A stretch of 64,000 nucleotides of DNA from Bryobacterales bacterium. GTDB taxonomy: Bacteria > Acidobacteriota > Terriglobia > Bryobacterales > Bryobacteraceae. The number at the start of each line of letters is the position of its first letter. Position 1 is the stretch's first letter. The stretch covers positions 1 to 64,000 of the forward strand of contig JAHCHD010000001.1 in NCBI GenBank assembly GCA_026129915.1, in the 5' to 3' direction. Position numbers and translations under genes: made by a program. Under the pieces are notes generated by a model, which did not search any database, was not told the DNA's origin, and saw nothing but the letters and a program-made list of their open reading frames with translations. Shown one piece after another: positions 52,777-61,528 of this stretch.

Positions 52777-53772
52777 ATGAAGGACAGCTACCAGCCCGTT
52801 GGATCCGCCCCGCGTGGAAGATTGCGCCCCTCCCGGCTCTTCCGCCGTCGCACCATCCTCGGTTCGACGGGTACTGCGGTGGGACTGTCGGGCGCCGCCT
52901 ACGCTGCCTACCGGTCAGCACCTGGATTCTGGAAGAACTTCTACGATGATCTGGGTAGGGCCGTGCGACCTCCTGAAGCCATTCCGGACCCTGCGCTCTG
53001 GCCCGATGAAGGCCTACACGCGGCGTGGATTGGCCACAGCACCGTCCTGTTGAAGATCGACGGAGTAACGGTGTTGACGGATCCGATTTTCAGCCACCAC
53101 GCCGGCGTCCATGTGGGCGTGCTGTCGGTTGGCGTGAAACGGGTGGTGGAGGCGGCCCTGCAGCCCTCCGCCCTGCCACTGCTCGATGTGATTCTGCTGT
53201 CTCATGCACACATGGATCACATGGATCTGCCCTCTCTTCGCACGCTCGAAAGCGCAGTTACTACCGTGGTGGCGGCAAGGCATACCACTGACCTGCTCCG
53301 CATCCCGCGGTATCGCAATGTGCGGGAGATCGGGTGGGGAGAGAAGGTTCGTGTGGGACCGCTAACGATTCGCGCTGTGGAAGTGCGCCACTGGGGAGCG
53401 CGCATGCGTGTGGATACCTATCGCGGCTACAACGGGTACGTACTGGAGGCGGGACGCTATTCCGTGGTAATCGCCGGCGATACGGCCTATACCGATGCCT
53501 TTGCCGATCTTCGCCGCACGAAGCCACACGACCTGATCGTGATGCCGATTGGCGCCTATAATCCGTGGGTGAGCAATCACTGTACCCCCGAGCAAGCCTG
53601 GAAGATGTCGCAGCAGGCGGGCTTTGACCAACTGATGCCGGTCCATCATCAGACGTTCCCATTGAGCAGCGAGCCCTTTCTTGAGCCCATCGAACGGCTG
53701 GTTGGGGCCGCTGGGCGTCATGTGGGCGCGGTGGCGTTGCGCGGCATCGGCGAGGAAGTTCACATCCTTTAG
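52777..53772 (+). CDS. Metallo-beta-lactamase-fold hydrolase (NAPE-PLD/UlaG-like)
   Basis: A 331-residue MBL-fold protein. A basic, hydrophobic N-terminus (RRRTILGSTGTAVGLSGAAYAAY) suggests export or anchoring. The metal motif is H143-A-H145-M-D147-H148, followed by EVRHWGARM and a later VIAGDTAYT Asp and PVHHQTFPL His. The AAWIGHSTVLLKIDGVTVLTDPIFS block is typical of the N-acyl-phosphatidylethanolamine phospholipase D-like/RomA group. The substrate is unknown; a phospholipid is possible. Confidence 0.82.
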   Translation: MKDSYQPVGSAPRGRLRPSRLFRRRTILGSTGTAVGLSGAAYAAYRSAPGFWKNFYDDLGRAVRPPEAIPDPALWPDEGLHAAWIGHSTVLLKIDGVTVLTDPIFSHHAGVHVGVLSVGVKRVVEAALQPSALPLLDVILLSHAHMDHMDLPSLRTLESAVTTVVAARHTTDLLRIPRYRNVREIGWGEKVRVGPLTIRAVEVRHWGARMRVDTYRGYNGYVLEAGRYSVVIAGDTAYTDAFADLRRTKPHDLIVMPIGAYNPWVSNHCTPEQAWKMSQQAGFDQLMPVHHQTFPLSSEPFLEPIERLVGAAGRHVGAVALRGIGEEVHIL

Positions 53773-53845
53773 CGAGGACATCCAGCCGAGTGAACCCCGC
53801 AGGACGCTTCTGAAAACCTGCGGTATACTGATAGTTTGTTCGATT

Positions 53846-53922
<77 letters not shown>

Positions 53923-53980
53923 CTTTCTCCTTCCCTCCTTTGCTTGCATTGTTCCGCGATACCATCCGTGTGGGTAAGCG

Positions 53981-54721
53981 ATGATTTCCTTTGATCATGT
54001 GCACTTCCGCGTGGGGCAGACGCATATCCTTCGCGGGCTAAGCCTCCATGTGGAGGCTGGCGAGACACTGGTGTTGCTGGGTCGCAGCGGTTCCGGCAAG
54101 ACCACCGCCCTTCGGATGGTGAACGCCATGCGTATGCCCACTGAGGGCCAGGTGTTGGTGGATGGCAAGTGCACTCAAGCCTGGAACCCAGTGGACTTGC
54201 GGCGCGGCATCGGTTACGTGATCCAGGAGGTTGGCCTGTTTCCCCATCGCAGCGTGGCGGAAAACGTGGCCACGGTACCTCGCTTGCTCGGATGGACGCC
54301 AGAGCGTATGGCCGCCCGGGTGGATGTGCTGCTTACCGAGGTGGGTCTTCCGCCGGAGACATTTCGGAACCGCTTCCCCGACTCGCTTTCGGGTGGCCAG
54401 CGTCAGCGTGTGGGGGTGGCCCGGGCATTGGCTGCAGAGCCCAAACTGATGCTGCTGGATGAGCCTTTCGGAGCTCTCGACCCCATCACTCGCCTTGAAA
54501 TGCAGAACTTGTTCGTGGACCTGCGGCGGCGACACGGGGTAACGACAGTATTCGTAACCCATGACCTCCAGGAAGCGTTTCGGGTGGGTACGCGCATTGC
54601 CCTGTTGTGCGAGGGAGAGCTGGATACGGTGGCCGCGCCCCCTACCTTTGCCGCGGCGACCAGCCGCGAGGCCCGCGCCTTCCTCGCGACGCTGCCGCCT
54701 GAACCAGGAGGCGTGGCATGA
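53981..54721 (+). CDS. opuCA: Osmoprotectant (glycine betaine/choline) ABC transporter ATP-binding protein
   Basis: A 246-residue ABC ATPase. Walker A is GRSGSGKTT, the Q-loop YVIQEVGLFPHRSV, the signature LSGGQRQRVGVARAL, Walker B LMLLDEPFGALDP, and the switch His in VTHDLQEAF. It lacks the tandem CBS domains found in OpuA/OpuC-type ATPases that sense ionic strength, so osmotic gating, if present, works differently. It overlaps the permease gene by ATGA. Confidence 0.9.
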   Translation: MISFDHVHFRVGQTHILRGLSLHVEAGETLVLLGRSGSGKTTALRMVNAMRMPTEGQVLVDGKCTQAWNPVDLRRGIGYVIQEVGLFPHRSVAENVATVPRLLGWTPERMAARVDVLLTEVGLPPETFRNRFPDSLSGGQRQRVGVARALAAEPKLMLLDEPFGALDPITRLEMQNLFVDLRRRHGVTTVFVTHDLQEAFRVGTRIALLCEGELDTVAAPPTFAAATSREARAFLATLPPEPGGVA

Positions 54722-55353
54722 ACCCGCCGTGGAGCGAGATTGTGCGTTTGTTGGGGGAGCACATTCGACTGGTGGCCATAGCGATGGCCATCGCAATCTC
54801 CATTGCAATCCCCTTAGGCATTTGGATTTCCCGCGCAGCGCGACTACGGCCCTGGGCGCTGGGCTTCGCAAATGTGGTGCAGACTATTCCTTCGCTGGCC
54901 GTTTTGGGTTTTCTTGTTCCGGTTGCCTACATCGGAGGCGTGGGCGCGCGATCTGCGGTTGTGGCTCTGGTGCTGTATGCGCTGCTGCCCATCCTGCGGA
55001 ACACGCTCACGGGCATCCAGCAGGTGAACCCCGCCGTGCGCGATTCCGCAATCGCGCTGGGAATGACGAGCCGCCAATTGCTGTGGCAGGTGGAGCTTCC
55101 CCTGGCAGCGCCTACCATCCTGGCAGGCGTCCACATCGCCACCGTTGCCAGCATCGGCACGGCCACCATCGCCGCGGCGATCGGTGCCGGGGGGCTGGGG
55201 GTGCTGATTTTCCGGGGGATCGCCACCGTGAATACGGATCTGATCCTGGCGGGGGCCGTTCCGGCGGCGTTGCTATCCTTGGTGACAGATTGGATGCTGT
55301 CATGGATAGAAACACGTTTCTCGCATTCGCCGCCACCGCCATCCTCGCACTAA
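54718..55353 (+). CDS. opuCB: Osmoprotectant ABC transporter permease
   Basis: A 211-residue membrane protein with about six helices, of the BPD permease type. The ATPase-coupling loop is NTLTGIQQVNPAVRDSAIALGMTSRQLLWQVELPLAAPTILAGVHIATVASIGTATIAAAIGAGGLG. Only one permease is encoded, so it likely forms a homodimer. It overlaps the preceding gene by four bases and the next by 52. Confidence 0.9.
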   Translation: MNPPWSEIVRLLGEHIRLVAIAMAIAISIAIPLGIWISRAARLRPWALGFANVVQTIPSLAVLGFLVPVAYIGGVGARSAVVALVLYALLPILRNTLTGIQQVNPAVRDSAIALGMTSRQLLWQVELPLAAPTILAGVHIATVASIGTATIAAAIGAGGLGVLIFRGIATVNTDLILAGAVPAALLSLVTDWMLSWIETRFSHSPPPPSSH

Positions 55354-56177
55354 CCTGCGGCTGTGGAGGTGAACGGAAGATTGTCGTTGGATCCAAGAAC
55401 TTCACAGAGCAACTGATTCTGGGGGAGATGATCGCCCAACAGATCGAGCGATGCGCCGGCCAGCCCGCGGAGCGGCGCTTCCACCTCGGCGGTACGCTGC
55501 TCGCGCACCAGGCGATGCTGGCCGGTGAGATTGACATCTATCCCGAGTACACCGGCACCGCCCTAATGACGGTGCTAAAGGAATCGCCAACTGGCAGCGC
55601 ACAGGAAGTGTTTGAGCGAGTGCGGACAGCCTACCGGGAGCGCTTCGGCATCGAGTGGCTGGAGCCGCTGGGGTTTGAGAATACTTTTGCGATGGCGGTT
55701 CCAGTCGATCTGGCGGCGCGACTGGACCTGCAAACGCTGAGTGATGCCGCAGCTACCGGTTTTGCGTTTCGTCTGGGTGTGGGGTACGAATTTGAGCAGC
55801 GCGCGGATGGGTTGCCTGGGCTTTTGAAGACGTATCCGATTCGGTTGGAGGGCGCCCCTCGGTCGATGGACCTAGGGCTGCTGTACAAGGCTATCCAGCA
55901 AGGGCAGGTGGATATGGTGGCAGGCAATTCTACCGATGGCGCCATTACGCGCATGGGGCTGGTGGTGCTGGAGGATGACCGGAACTACTTTCCGCCCTAC
56001 GAAGCGGCAGTGCTTATTCGCCAGCATGTCGCTACGTGGTTCCCGGGAGTGCGAAGTTGCCTGGAACAGCTAACTAATCGTTTGGATGCGGCGGGGATGC
56101 GCCTAGCGAACGAAGGTGTGGAAGCCGGCCGTAGTTCGGTAGCTGAGGTCGCAAGTGAGAAGTTGCTGCGGCACTAA
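55302..56177 (+). CDS. opuCC: Osmoprotectant ABC transporter substrate-binding lipoprotein
   Basis: A 291-residue periplasmic binding protein with a lipoprotein-like signal ending ALTCGC (Cys21 most likely lipidated). The mature part is of the OpuAC/ProX type: IVVGSKNFTEQLILGEMIAQQIE, RRFHLGGTLLAHQAMLAGEIDIYPEYTGTALM, ENTFAMAVPVDLA, QGQVDMVAGNSTDGAI. These segments line the betaine/choline pocket. The start at 55302 lies inside the end of the permease gene; the long upstream frame is an artefact of overlap with opuCB. Confidence 0.88.
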   Translation: MDRNTFLAFAATAILALTCGCGGERKIVVGSKNFTEQLILGEMIAQQIERCAGQPAERRFHLGGTLLAHQAMLAGEIDIYPEYTGTALMTVLKESPTGSAQEVFERVRTAYRERFGIEWLEPLGFENTFAMAVPVDLAARLDLQTLSDAAATGFAFRLGVGYEFEQRADGLPGLLKTYPIRLEGAPRSMDLGLLYKAIQQGQVDMVAGNSTDGAITRMGLVVLEDDRNYFPPYEAAVLIRQHVATWFPGVRSCLEQLTNRLDAAGMRLANEGVEAGRSSVAEVASEKLLRH

Positions 56178-56192
56178 GTGGCAGAAACAGAT

Positions 56193-56222
56193 CGGGGCTG
56201 CCTCGTGAACGAGACAGCCCCG
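56193..56222. terminator. Strong stem-loop between convergent genes
   Basis: The arms CGGGGCTGCCTCGT and ACGAGACAGCCCCG pair at 13 of 14 positions around a tiny loop. It is placed between the opuC unit (plus) and the PEP-CTERM gene (minus). There is no clear T-tract on the plus side; ATCTGTTTCT follows on the minus side. A shared terminator or RNA-stability hairpin is likely. Confidence 0.6.
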
Positions 56223-56284
56223 GATTGGTGGTTATCGCAAAACCATACCCGGTGCGTTCCGGGTTATGCTTCTTCGCTAAGCCC

Positions 56285-57007
56285 TTAGGCAGCGCGGCGG
56301 CGGAGCAGGCCAAGGCCCAACAGGGCAACGGCGCTAAGTAGCATTGTGCCGGGTTCGGGAATTGGGGTGGTGTCTACAAAGCTGATCCGGGCATCGTAGG
56401 CAGCAGGTCCGTTAATGATCATCCGAACCGAAGTAATGTCGGAGAGATCGAGGGCACCTGGGGCGCTGGTGAAGCTTGCGAAGTCAAACGAGTAGTTGAT
56501 CGGGCCGGTCGGCGGAACTTGCGTGGAGGCGATTGCGAGGGACCTGGTCGCAGTATTTCCTCCTCCGTCCATCAGTTCGATCTCAATGTCCATACCCAGA
56601 TCGGCAAAGAATACCTGGACTACGATCGCGAGCGAGGTGGTGAAGTTCGCCGGAGGAGCCAAGCCCGGTCCAGGAATGCCTGGGCCATCCCAGCCGACCG
56701 TTACAGTGGAAGTGATTTCAAAGTCGTTGGAAATATTCAGAAATCCACCGAGAACGGAAGCGGAGGAGGTGGGGCTAGCACCGTTGTCTGCGGCTGCCGC
56801 GGTGATGGTGATGTCTCGGCAACCACCTAACATCGGACCGCCACAGACTTCCGAACTAACAGTTCCTCCGGTGGTGGATAGAAGTGCCTGGTCGAAAGTG
56901 AAGTCGTCAATAATTGTGGCAGAAGCACTCCCTGCCAGCCCGATTGCGAGGGTTAGGGCCAGTGCGAGTTTAGCGAGTCCACCACCCAGTATTTTTGAAA
57001 TGTTCAT
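56285..57007 (-). CDS. PEP-CTERM surface protein
   Basis: A 240-residue exported protein. It has a Sec signal (residues 1-30, LALALTLAIGLAGSASA), a beta-rich, Asp/Thr/Gly-rich body without known domain, and a PEP-CTERM sorting tail: P-E-P-G-T followed by MLLSAVALLGLGLL and RRRAA. The tail is removed by an exosortase (not in this window) during export, often together with exopolysaccharide. A Cys pair near residues 55-63 (VCGGPMLGGC) may form a disulfide. Confidence 0.88.
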   Translation of the reverse strand: MNISKILGGGLAKLALALTLAIGLAGSASATIIDDFTFDQALLSTTGGTVSSEVCGGPMLGGCRDITITAAAADNGASPTSSASVLGGFLNISNDFEITSTVTVGWDGPGIPGPGLAPPANFTTSLAIVVQVFFADLGMDIEIELMDGGGNTATRSLAIASTQVPPTGPINYSFDFASFTSAPGALDLSDITSVRMIINGPAAYDARISFVDTTPIPEPGTMLLSAVALLGLGLLRRRAA

Positions 57008-57775
57008 TTGTGTTACTCCCCAGAAGTTTTTCGTTCGAAGCTAATTGACTGCGATCACGCCTAGCCTCTCCCGCGAAGTGAGAACTTGAGTCCCCTGAGC
57101 CAGGGTTCTTCGCGGAACCGATTCGGGATAGCCAACTCCCAGTCCAAAGCCAGAACGCATCGATATCTACCGAGAAACTACTGAGTACTTTCTACGGTAG
57201 TCCTATGCTCGTACGACAGTTCTGATTATCCGGCGAAATCGTGATCTGCGCAAGACCAAATCCTGGTGTCTATTGGCGCACAGCGGTGAATGGTACATGT
57301 AAGTAGTTGTTAGGCAATCAGTTAGGACGACGACCGCCAGTTCTTCTGCAAGAGAGGGGATATGGTACTAGTAACCGTAGGGATGAGACGTTTTCAGTGT
57401 GATTTGTAACGAGAATAGCTAAATTTCTAACAACTGTGGCGTGATCGCGTTCGGCTATCGGCGTTTGTCACCAGTTTCGGCATCCTCCGAAGACGGATGG
57501 ATTCCCGTTCTCGAATTTCCGCACTTGCCTTCCGCAAAGCTTCGGCCGCTTGAAGGTTACCTAAGGCATGGTCCGCCAGATCTGCCAGCGGGACCCCCCA
57601 ATCGCAGATTTTGTGGAAACGCGGTGATCTCGCTCGCTCTCGCGCTGCCTAACGGGCCGTAAATGCAGTTGTGCACAAGGACAGGGCGCTACAATATAGG
57701 ATTCCGCCACTTTGCCGCCGCGAATTCGCTTTCTGGTGAGTGTGTGGCGACCGCATCACGGATTCGAACCCATCC
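57008..57775. other. 768-base gap between PEP-CTERM gene and ileS
   Basis: No intact gene was recognised; a 73-codon plus frame at 57441-57662 lacks a ribosome site and any family. A long imperfect hairpin (CCGCGAA/TTCGCGG outer arms, GAAC/GTTC inner, 57071-57115) lies in the upstream region of the PEP-CTERM gene. I looked for T-box elements before ileS and found none. A possible ileS promoter is listed at 57669-57695. Confidence 0.5.
57669..57695 (+). promoter_or_regulatory. Possible ileS promoter
   Basis: TTGTGC (57669-57674) and TACAAT (57690-57695) are separated by 15 bases, about 80 bases before the ileS start. The spacing is shorter than ideal, but TACAAT boxes recur before other genes in the window. 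Confidence 0.35.
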
Positions 57776-60700
57776 ATGCCTGAACCAATGTTCTTGAAAG
57801 CCGATACGCTTGTGGCATTCCCCGAGGCGGAGGCCAGGATTCTTGCCTTCTGGAAGGATCGCCGCATCTTCGAGAAGAGCCTGGAGCAGCGCAAGGGCTG
57901 TCCGCCCTTCGTGTTTTATGAAGGTCCCCCCACCGCTAACGGATTACCGCACAACGGCCACGTGCTCACCCGCGTGATCAAGGACCTGTTTCCGCGATAC
58001 CGAGCCATGCGCGGCTATTACGTACCGCGTAAGGCGGGTTGGGACACCCATGGACTGCCCGTGGAAGTGGAAGTGGAAAAGGAACTGGGTATCCACGGTA
58101 AGGCTGCCATCGAAGAGTATGGCGTTGAGGCCTTCGTGAAGCGCTGTATCGAGAGCGTCTTCCGCTACACCAACGAGTGGGAACGGCTGACGGAGCGCAT
58201 TGGCTTCTGGGTGGATTTGTCTGAGGCCTACGTCACGTTCCACAAGAGTTATATCGAGAGTGTGTGGTGGGCCCTTAGCGAACTGTTCAAGGCGGGGCTG
58301 CTCTATCGCGGCCACAAAGTGATCTGGTGGTGGCCGCAGGGCGGGACCGCGCTGTCGTCAGCAGAGGTGGGCCTTAACTATAAGACGGTGGACGACCCTT
58401 CGGTCTACGTCGCCTTTCCGTTCACGGACGACCCCGCCTCCGCCCTGCTCATCTGGACCACCACGCCCTGGACGCTTCCGTCGAATATGTACGCCGCCGT
58501 AGGCCCCGATGTGGATTACGTGGAAGTGCAGAGCGCCTCCCGAAAGCTGGTGCTGGCCGCCGCCCTGCGTGAACAGATCTCACAGAAGACGGGTGAAGAA
58601 CTGCCTGTCCTGCGGAGCTTCAAGGGCAAGGAACTGCTGGGCCGCACTTACCGCCCGCCCTTCGACATCTACTGGGATCACTACGCCGCCAAGACTGCCG
58701 ACTTTGCCGCCGGCGGAAGCACGCCGCTGTTTTGGAAGGTGCTTCCCGCCGACTTTGTGGAGCTGGACGCCGGTACCGGGATTGTACACATCGCTTCGGC
58801 CTTTGGGGAGGTGGACCACGACCTGCACCGCGCCCTTGTCCAGACGTACAAGGATCCCCTCAGTGTGCCGTTGCTCTGCGCCGTGGCGCCCGATGGCAGC
58901 TTCAACGCAGACTTCCCGAAGTACCAAGGCATCTGGGTGAAGGACGCCGACCGCGACCTGGTGCATGACCTGCGCGAGCGCGGCGTTCTGGTGCACCGCG
59001 AAACCTACCGGCACGAGTACCCCTTCTGTTGGCGAGCCGACGACGATCCGCTTATCCAGATGGCACGCCCGACGTGGTTCATCCGCACCACCGCTCTGCT
59101 CGAAAAGGCCAAGGCCAACAATCAGGCTTTCCACTGGCTGCCGGACCACATCAAGGACGGCCGTTTCGGCGATTTCCTGAATAACAACGTCGACTGGGCA
59201 CTCTCGCGCGAGCGTTACTGGGGTACCCCTCTGAACGTGTGGGTGAACGACGTGAGCGGCAAGATGATGGCGCCGTCTAGCGTGAACGAAATTCTTTCCT
59301 ATAACCCTCGCGCCTTTGATCACTGGCAGGAAGCCAAAGCCTCCGACCCTACTCTTTCCGATCACCTGATGGTACACAAGCCGTGGATCGACAAGGTTAC
59401 GTTCGCCGTCGAGGGCGAAGAAGGCGTCTACCGCCGCGTCACCGAGGTGATTGACTGCTGGTTCGACTCAGGCGCCATGCCTTTTGCCCAGTGGGGCTTC
59501 CCGCATACGGGCCACGAGGAGTTTAAGCAAGCCTTCCCGGCGGACTTTATCAGTGAAGCGATCGACCAGACCCGCGGCTGGTTCTACTCGCAGATGATGA
59601 TCGCCACGCTCGTTTTCCAGAAGGAAACGCAGGAGCGCCTGGGCCTGGAGCCGCAAACCTATCCCTTGCCGTTCAAGACCTGTATCGTGCTTGGGCACGT
59701 TACCGACGCCGAAGGGAAGAAGGAATCGAAGTCGAAAGGCAACTACACCCCACCCGAGGTGATTCTGGAGCGGGTGGCAATGGATTTCGCGGTGGTGGAT
59801 GGAACGCCTTTGGGCCTGCAAGCAGAACCGGCCACGGCCTTGATTGCGAGAGAAGACCTGGAGGGGCTCGACCTTAACCCCGGTGCTACCGTGCGCCTTA
59901 CCTGCTCCGCCACGGAGGGTGTGGCGATCGACGTTTCGCTGATTCCCGCCAAGAAGCTACCCCGTCGCGTGGTGGTGTTGGACGCGGCGACGCAACTCCA
60001 GTTGGGAGTTCACCCCAATGCCAAGGGGTTGCAGGTGATGCCGGTGGAGGTGCCGCGTGTCCCCGCAAGGGAACGTATCCGCGTGGAGAATGCATCCATG
60101 CCCGCACCTGGCGCGGACGCCTTCCGGTGGTTCTTCCTGGCTTCCAATCCGCCATGGAATTCCACGCGCCACAGCCTGAGCAACGTGCGAGGCCTGCAGA
60201 AGGAGTTCCCGCTTAAGCTACGCAACGTGTATTCGTTTTTTACTATTTACGCGAACATCGACGGTTACAGTCCGAAGGTTCACGGTGGGCGTCCGGTGGC
60301 GGAGCGCGCGCTTCTTGACCGTTGGATTCTCTCTGAGCTTTCGCGCGTCACCGATGTGGTAACGCGGCTGATGGACCACTACGCGTCATATGAAGCTACC
60401 CAAGAGCTTTCGAGCTTTGTGGAGAGCCTCTCGAACTGGTGGCTGCGCCGCAGCCGCGACCGCTTCTGGACGGGTGAGTTCACCGATTCGAAACGAGATG
60501 CCTACTCCACCCTCTATGAGTGCCTTACCACGCTGATTCAACTGGCCGCGCCATTTACGCCCTTCCAGACGGAGGAACTGTACCAGAATCTTGTGGTTCG
60601 CGCTTATGGCGGCGACATGCCGGTGAGTGTGCATCTGTGCAACTACCCAGTGGCGGACCTGGCGCGCATCGACCAGGCGCTGCTTGATGAAATGAGCCTG

Positions 60701-61429
60701 GTGAGGGATATCGTCACGCTTGGCTTGCGCGTGCGCAACGACCACAAGCTGAAGGTGCGGCAGCCGCTAGCCGAAGCCAAAGTGGTGGTGTCTACAGGAA
60801 ACCTGCGCCAGCGCGTGGCCGCTTATGCCAGCCTGATAGCGGACGAACTGAATGTGAAGGAAGTACATTTCCTCGAGAGTGCCGACGAGTTTGTGAACTA
60901 CAAGGCAAAGCCCAATTTCCGCCGGCTTGGCGCCCGCGTGGGCAAACAGATGCCGGCAGTGAAGAGGGCGCTGGAAACCGTAGACGTGGCGGCGCTGCGC
61001 CAGAGCTTGCTCGCCAGCGGCACGGCCACCGTTGAGGTGAACGGCGAGGTGCTGGCGCTCGATGCCGAGGATATCGAGATCCAGATTGTCGAGAAGCAGG
61101 GATTCGCGGCGGCAGGCGATTCATCGACCGTGCTGATCCTGCGCACCCAGCTTACCCCCGAGTTGTTAGATGAGGGCCTTTACCGCGACGTACTGAACCG
61201 TGTGCAGACTCTTCGTAAGGAGCTTGAACTTGAGTACACACAGCGGGTGGGCCTGGTGCTTTGCGGGTCAGAACGACTGCAGCGCGTGCTAGCTGAGCGC
61301 CGCGAGCACTTCATGACTGAAACCCTCTGTGTGGATCTCAGCACGGCTGGCGAGTGGAACGGTGAGGCGCCCTTGCGCGAGTACGAACTCGACGGGGAGA
61401 CCCTTAAGGTGGCGCTCCGCAAACAGTAG
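57776..61429 (+). CDS. ileS: Isoleucyl-tRNA synthetase with ~100-residue insertion after the KMSKS loop
   Basis: A 1218-residue class Ia synthetase of the long (eukaryote-like) type. The HIGH motif appears as PHNGH in PPTANGLPHNGHVLTRVIKDLFPRYRAMRGYYV. WDTHGLPVEVEVEKELGIHGK, the CP1 editing domain and the KMSKS variant KESKSKGN (649-656) follow. Between this and GADAFRWFFL (about 779) lie roughly 100 extra residues (about 668-774), where other IleS have about 15. The anticodon-binding domain (LSNVRGLQKEFPLKLRNVYSFFTIYANIDG, ESLSNWWLRRSRDRFW) and the C-terminal DUF5915-like end are present. ATG 57776 is chosen over GTG 57740. Confidence 0.93.
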   Translation: MPEPMFLKADTLVAFPEAEARILAFWKDRRIFEKSLEQRKGCPPFVFYEGPPTANGLPHNGHVLTRVIKDLFPRYRAMRGYYVPRKAGWDTHGLPVEVEVEKELGIHGKAAIEEYGVEAFVKRCIESVFRYTNEWERLTERIGFWVDLSEAYVTFHKSYIESVWWALSELFKAGLLYRGHKVIWWWPQGGTALSSAEVGLNYKTVDDPSVYVAFPFTDDPASALLIWTTTPWTLPSNMYAAVGPDVDYVEVQSASRKLVLAAALREQISQKTGEELPVLRSFKGKELLGRTYRPPFDIYWDHYAAKTADFAAGGSTPLFWKVLPADFVELDAGTGIVHIASAFGEVDHDLHRALVQTYKDPLSVPLLCAVAPDGSFNADFPKYQGIWVKDADRDLVHDLRERGVLVHRETYRHEYPFCWRADDDPLIQMARPTWFIRTTALLEKAKANNQAFHWLPDHIKDGRFGDFLNNNVDWALSRERYWGTPLNVWVNDVSGKMMAPSSVNEILSYNPRAFDHWQEAKASDPTLSDHLMVHKPWIDKVTFAVEGEEGVYRRVTEVIDCWFDSGAMPFAQWGFPHTGHEEFKQAFPADFISEAIDQTRGWFYSQMMIATLVFQKETQERLGLEPQTYPLPFKTCIVLGHVTDAEGKKESKSKGNYTPPEVILERVAMDFAVVDGTPLGLQAEPATALIAREDLEGLDLNPGATVRLTCSATEGVAIDVSLIPAKKLPRRVVVLDAATQLQLGVHPNAKGLQVMPVEVPRVPARERIRVENASMPAPGADAFRWFFLASNPPWNSTRHSLSNVRGLQKEFPLKLRNVYSFFTIYANIDGYSPKVHGGRPVAERALLDRWILSELSRVTDVVTRLMDHYASYEATQELSSFVESLSNWWLRRSRDRFWTGEFTDSKRDAYSTLYECLTTLIQLAAPFTPFQTEELYQNLVVRAYGGDMPVSVHLCNYPVADLARIDQALLDEMSLVRDIVTLGLRVRNDHKLKVRQPLAEAKVVVSTGNLRQRVAAYASLIADELNVKEVHFLESADEFVNYKAKPNFRRLGARVGKQMPAVKRALETVDVAALRQSLLASGTATVEVNGEVLALDAEDIEIQIVEKQGFAAAGDSSTVLILRTQLTPELLDEGLYRDVLNRVQTLRKELELEYTQRVGLVLCGSERLQRVLAERREHFMTETLCVDLSTAGEWNGEAPLREYELDGETLKVALRKQ

Positions 61430-61528
61430 TCCGAGGGGGAGATGCTGCTTGGCCTTGGGGCCAATTTGTTACACTGGGGCAACCCTCCCTGTTGCAGGCC
61501 TGCTTTCACTTACGGAGCGCAACGGCGC

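Noticed and set aside
57441-57662. 73-codon plus frame before ileS
   Set aside because: No ribosome site, no domain, Pro/Arg-rich composition; treated as chance.
57008-57775. T-box riboswitch before ileS
   Set aside because: I looked for the conserved T-box sequence and a following terminator and found neither.
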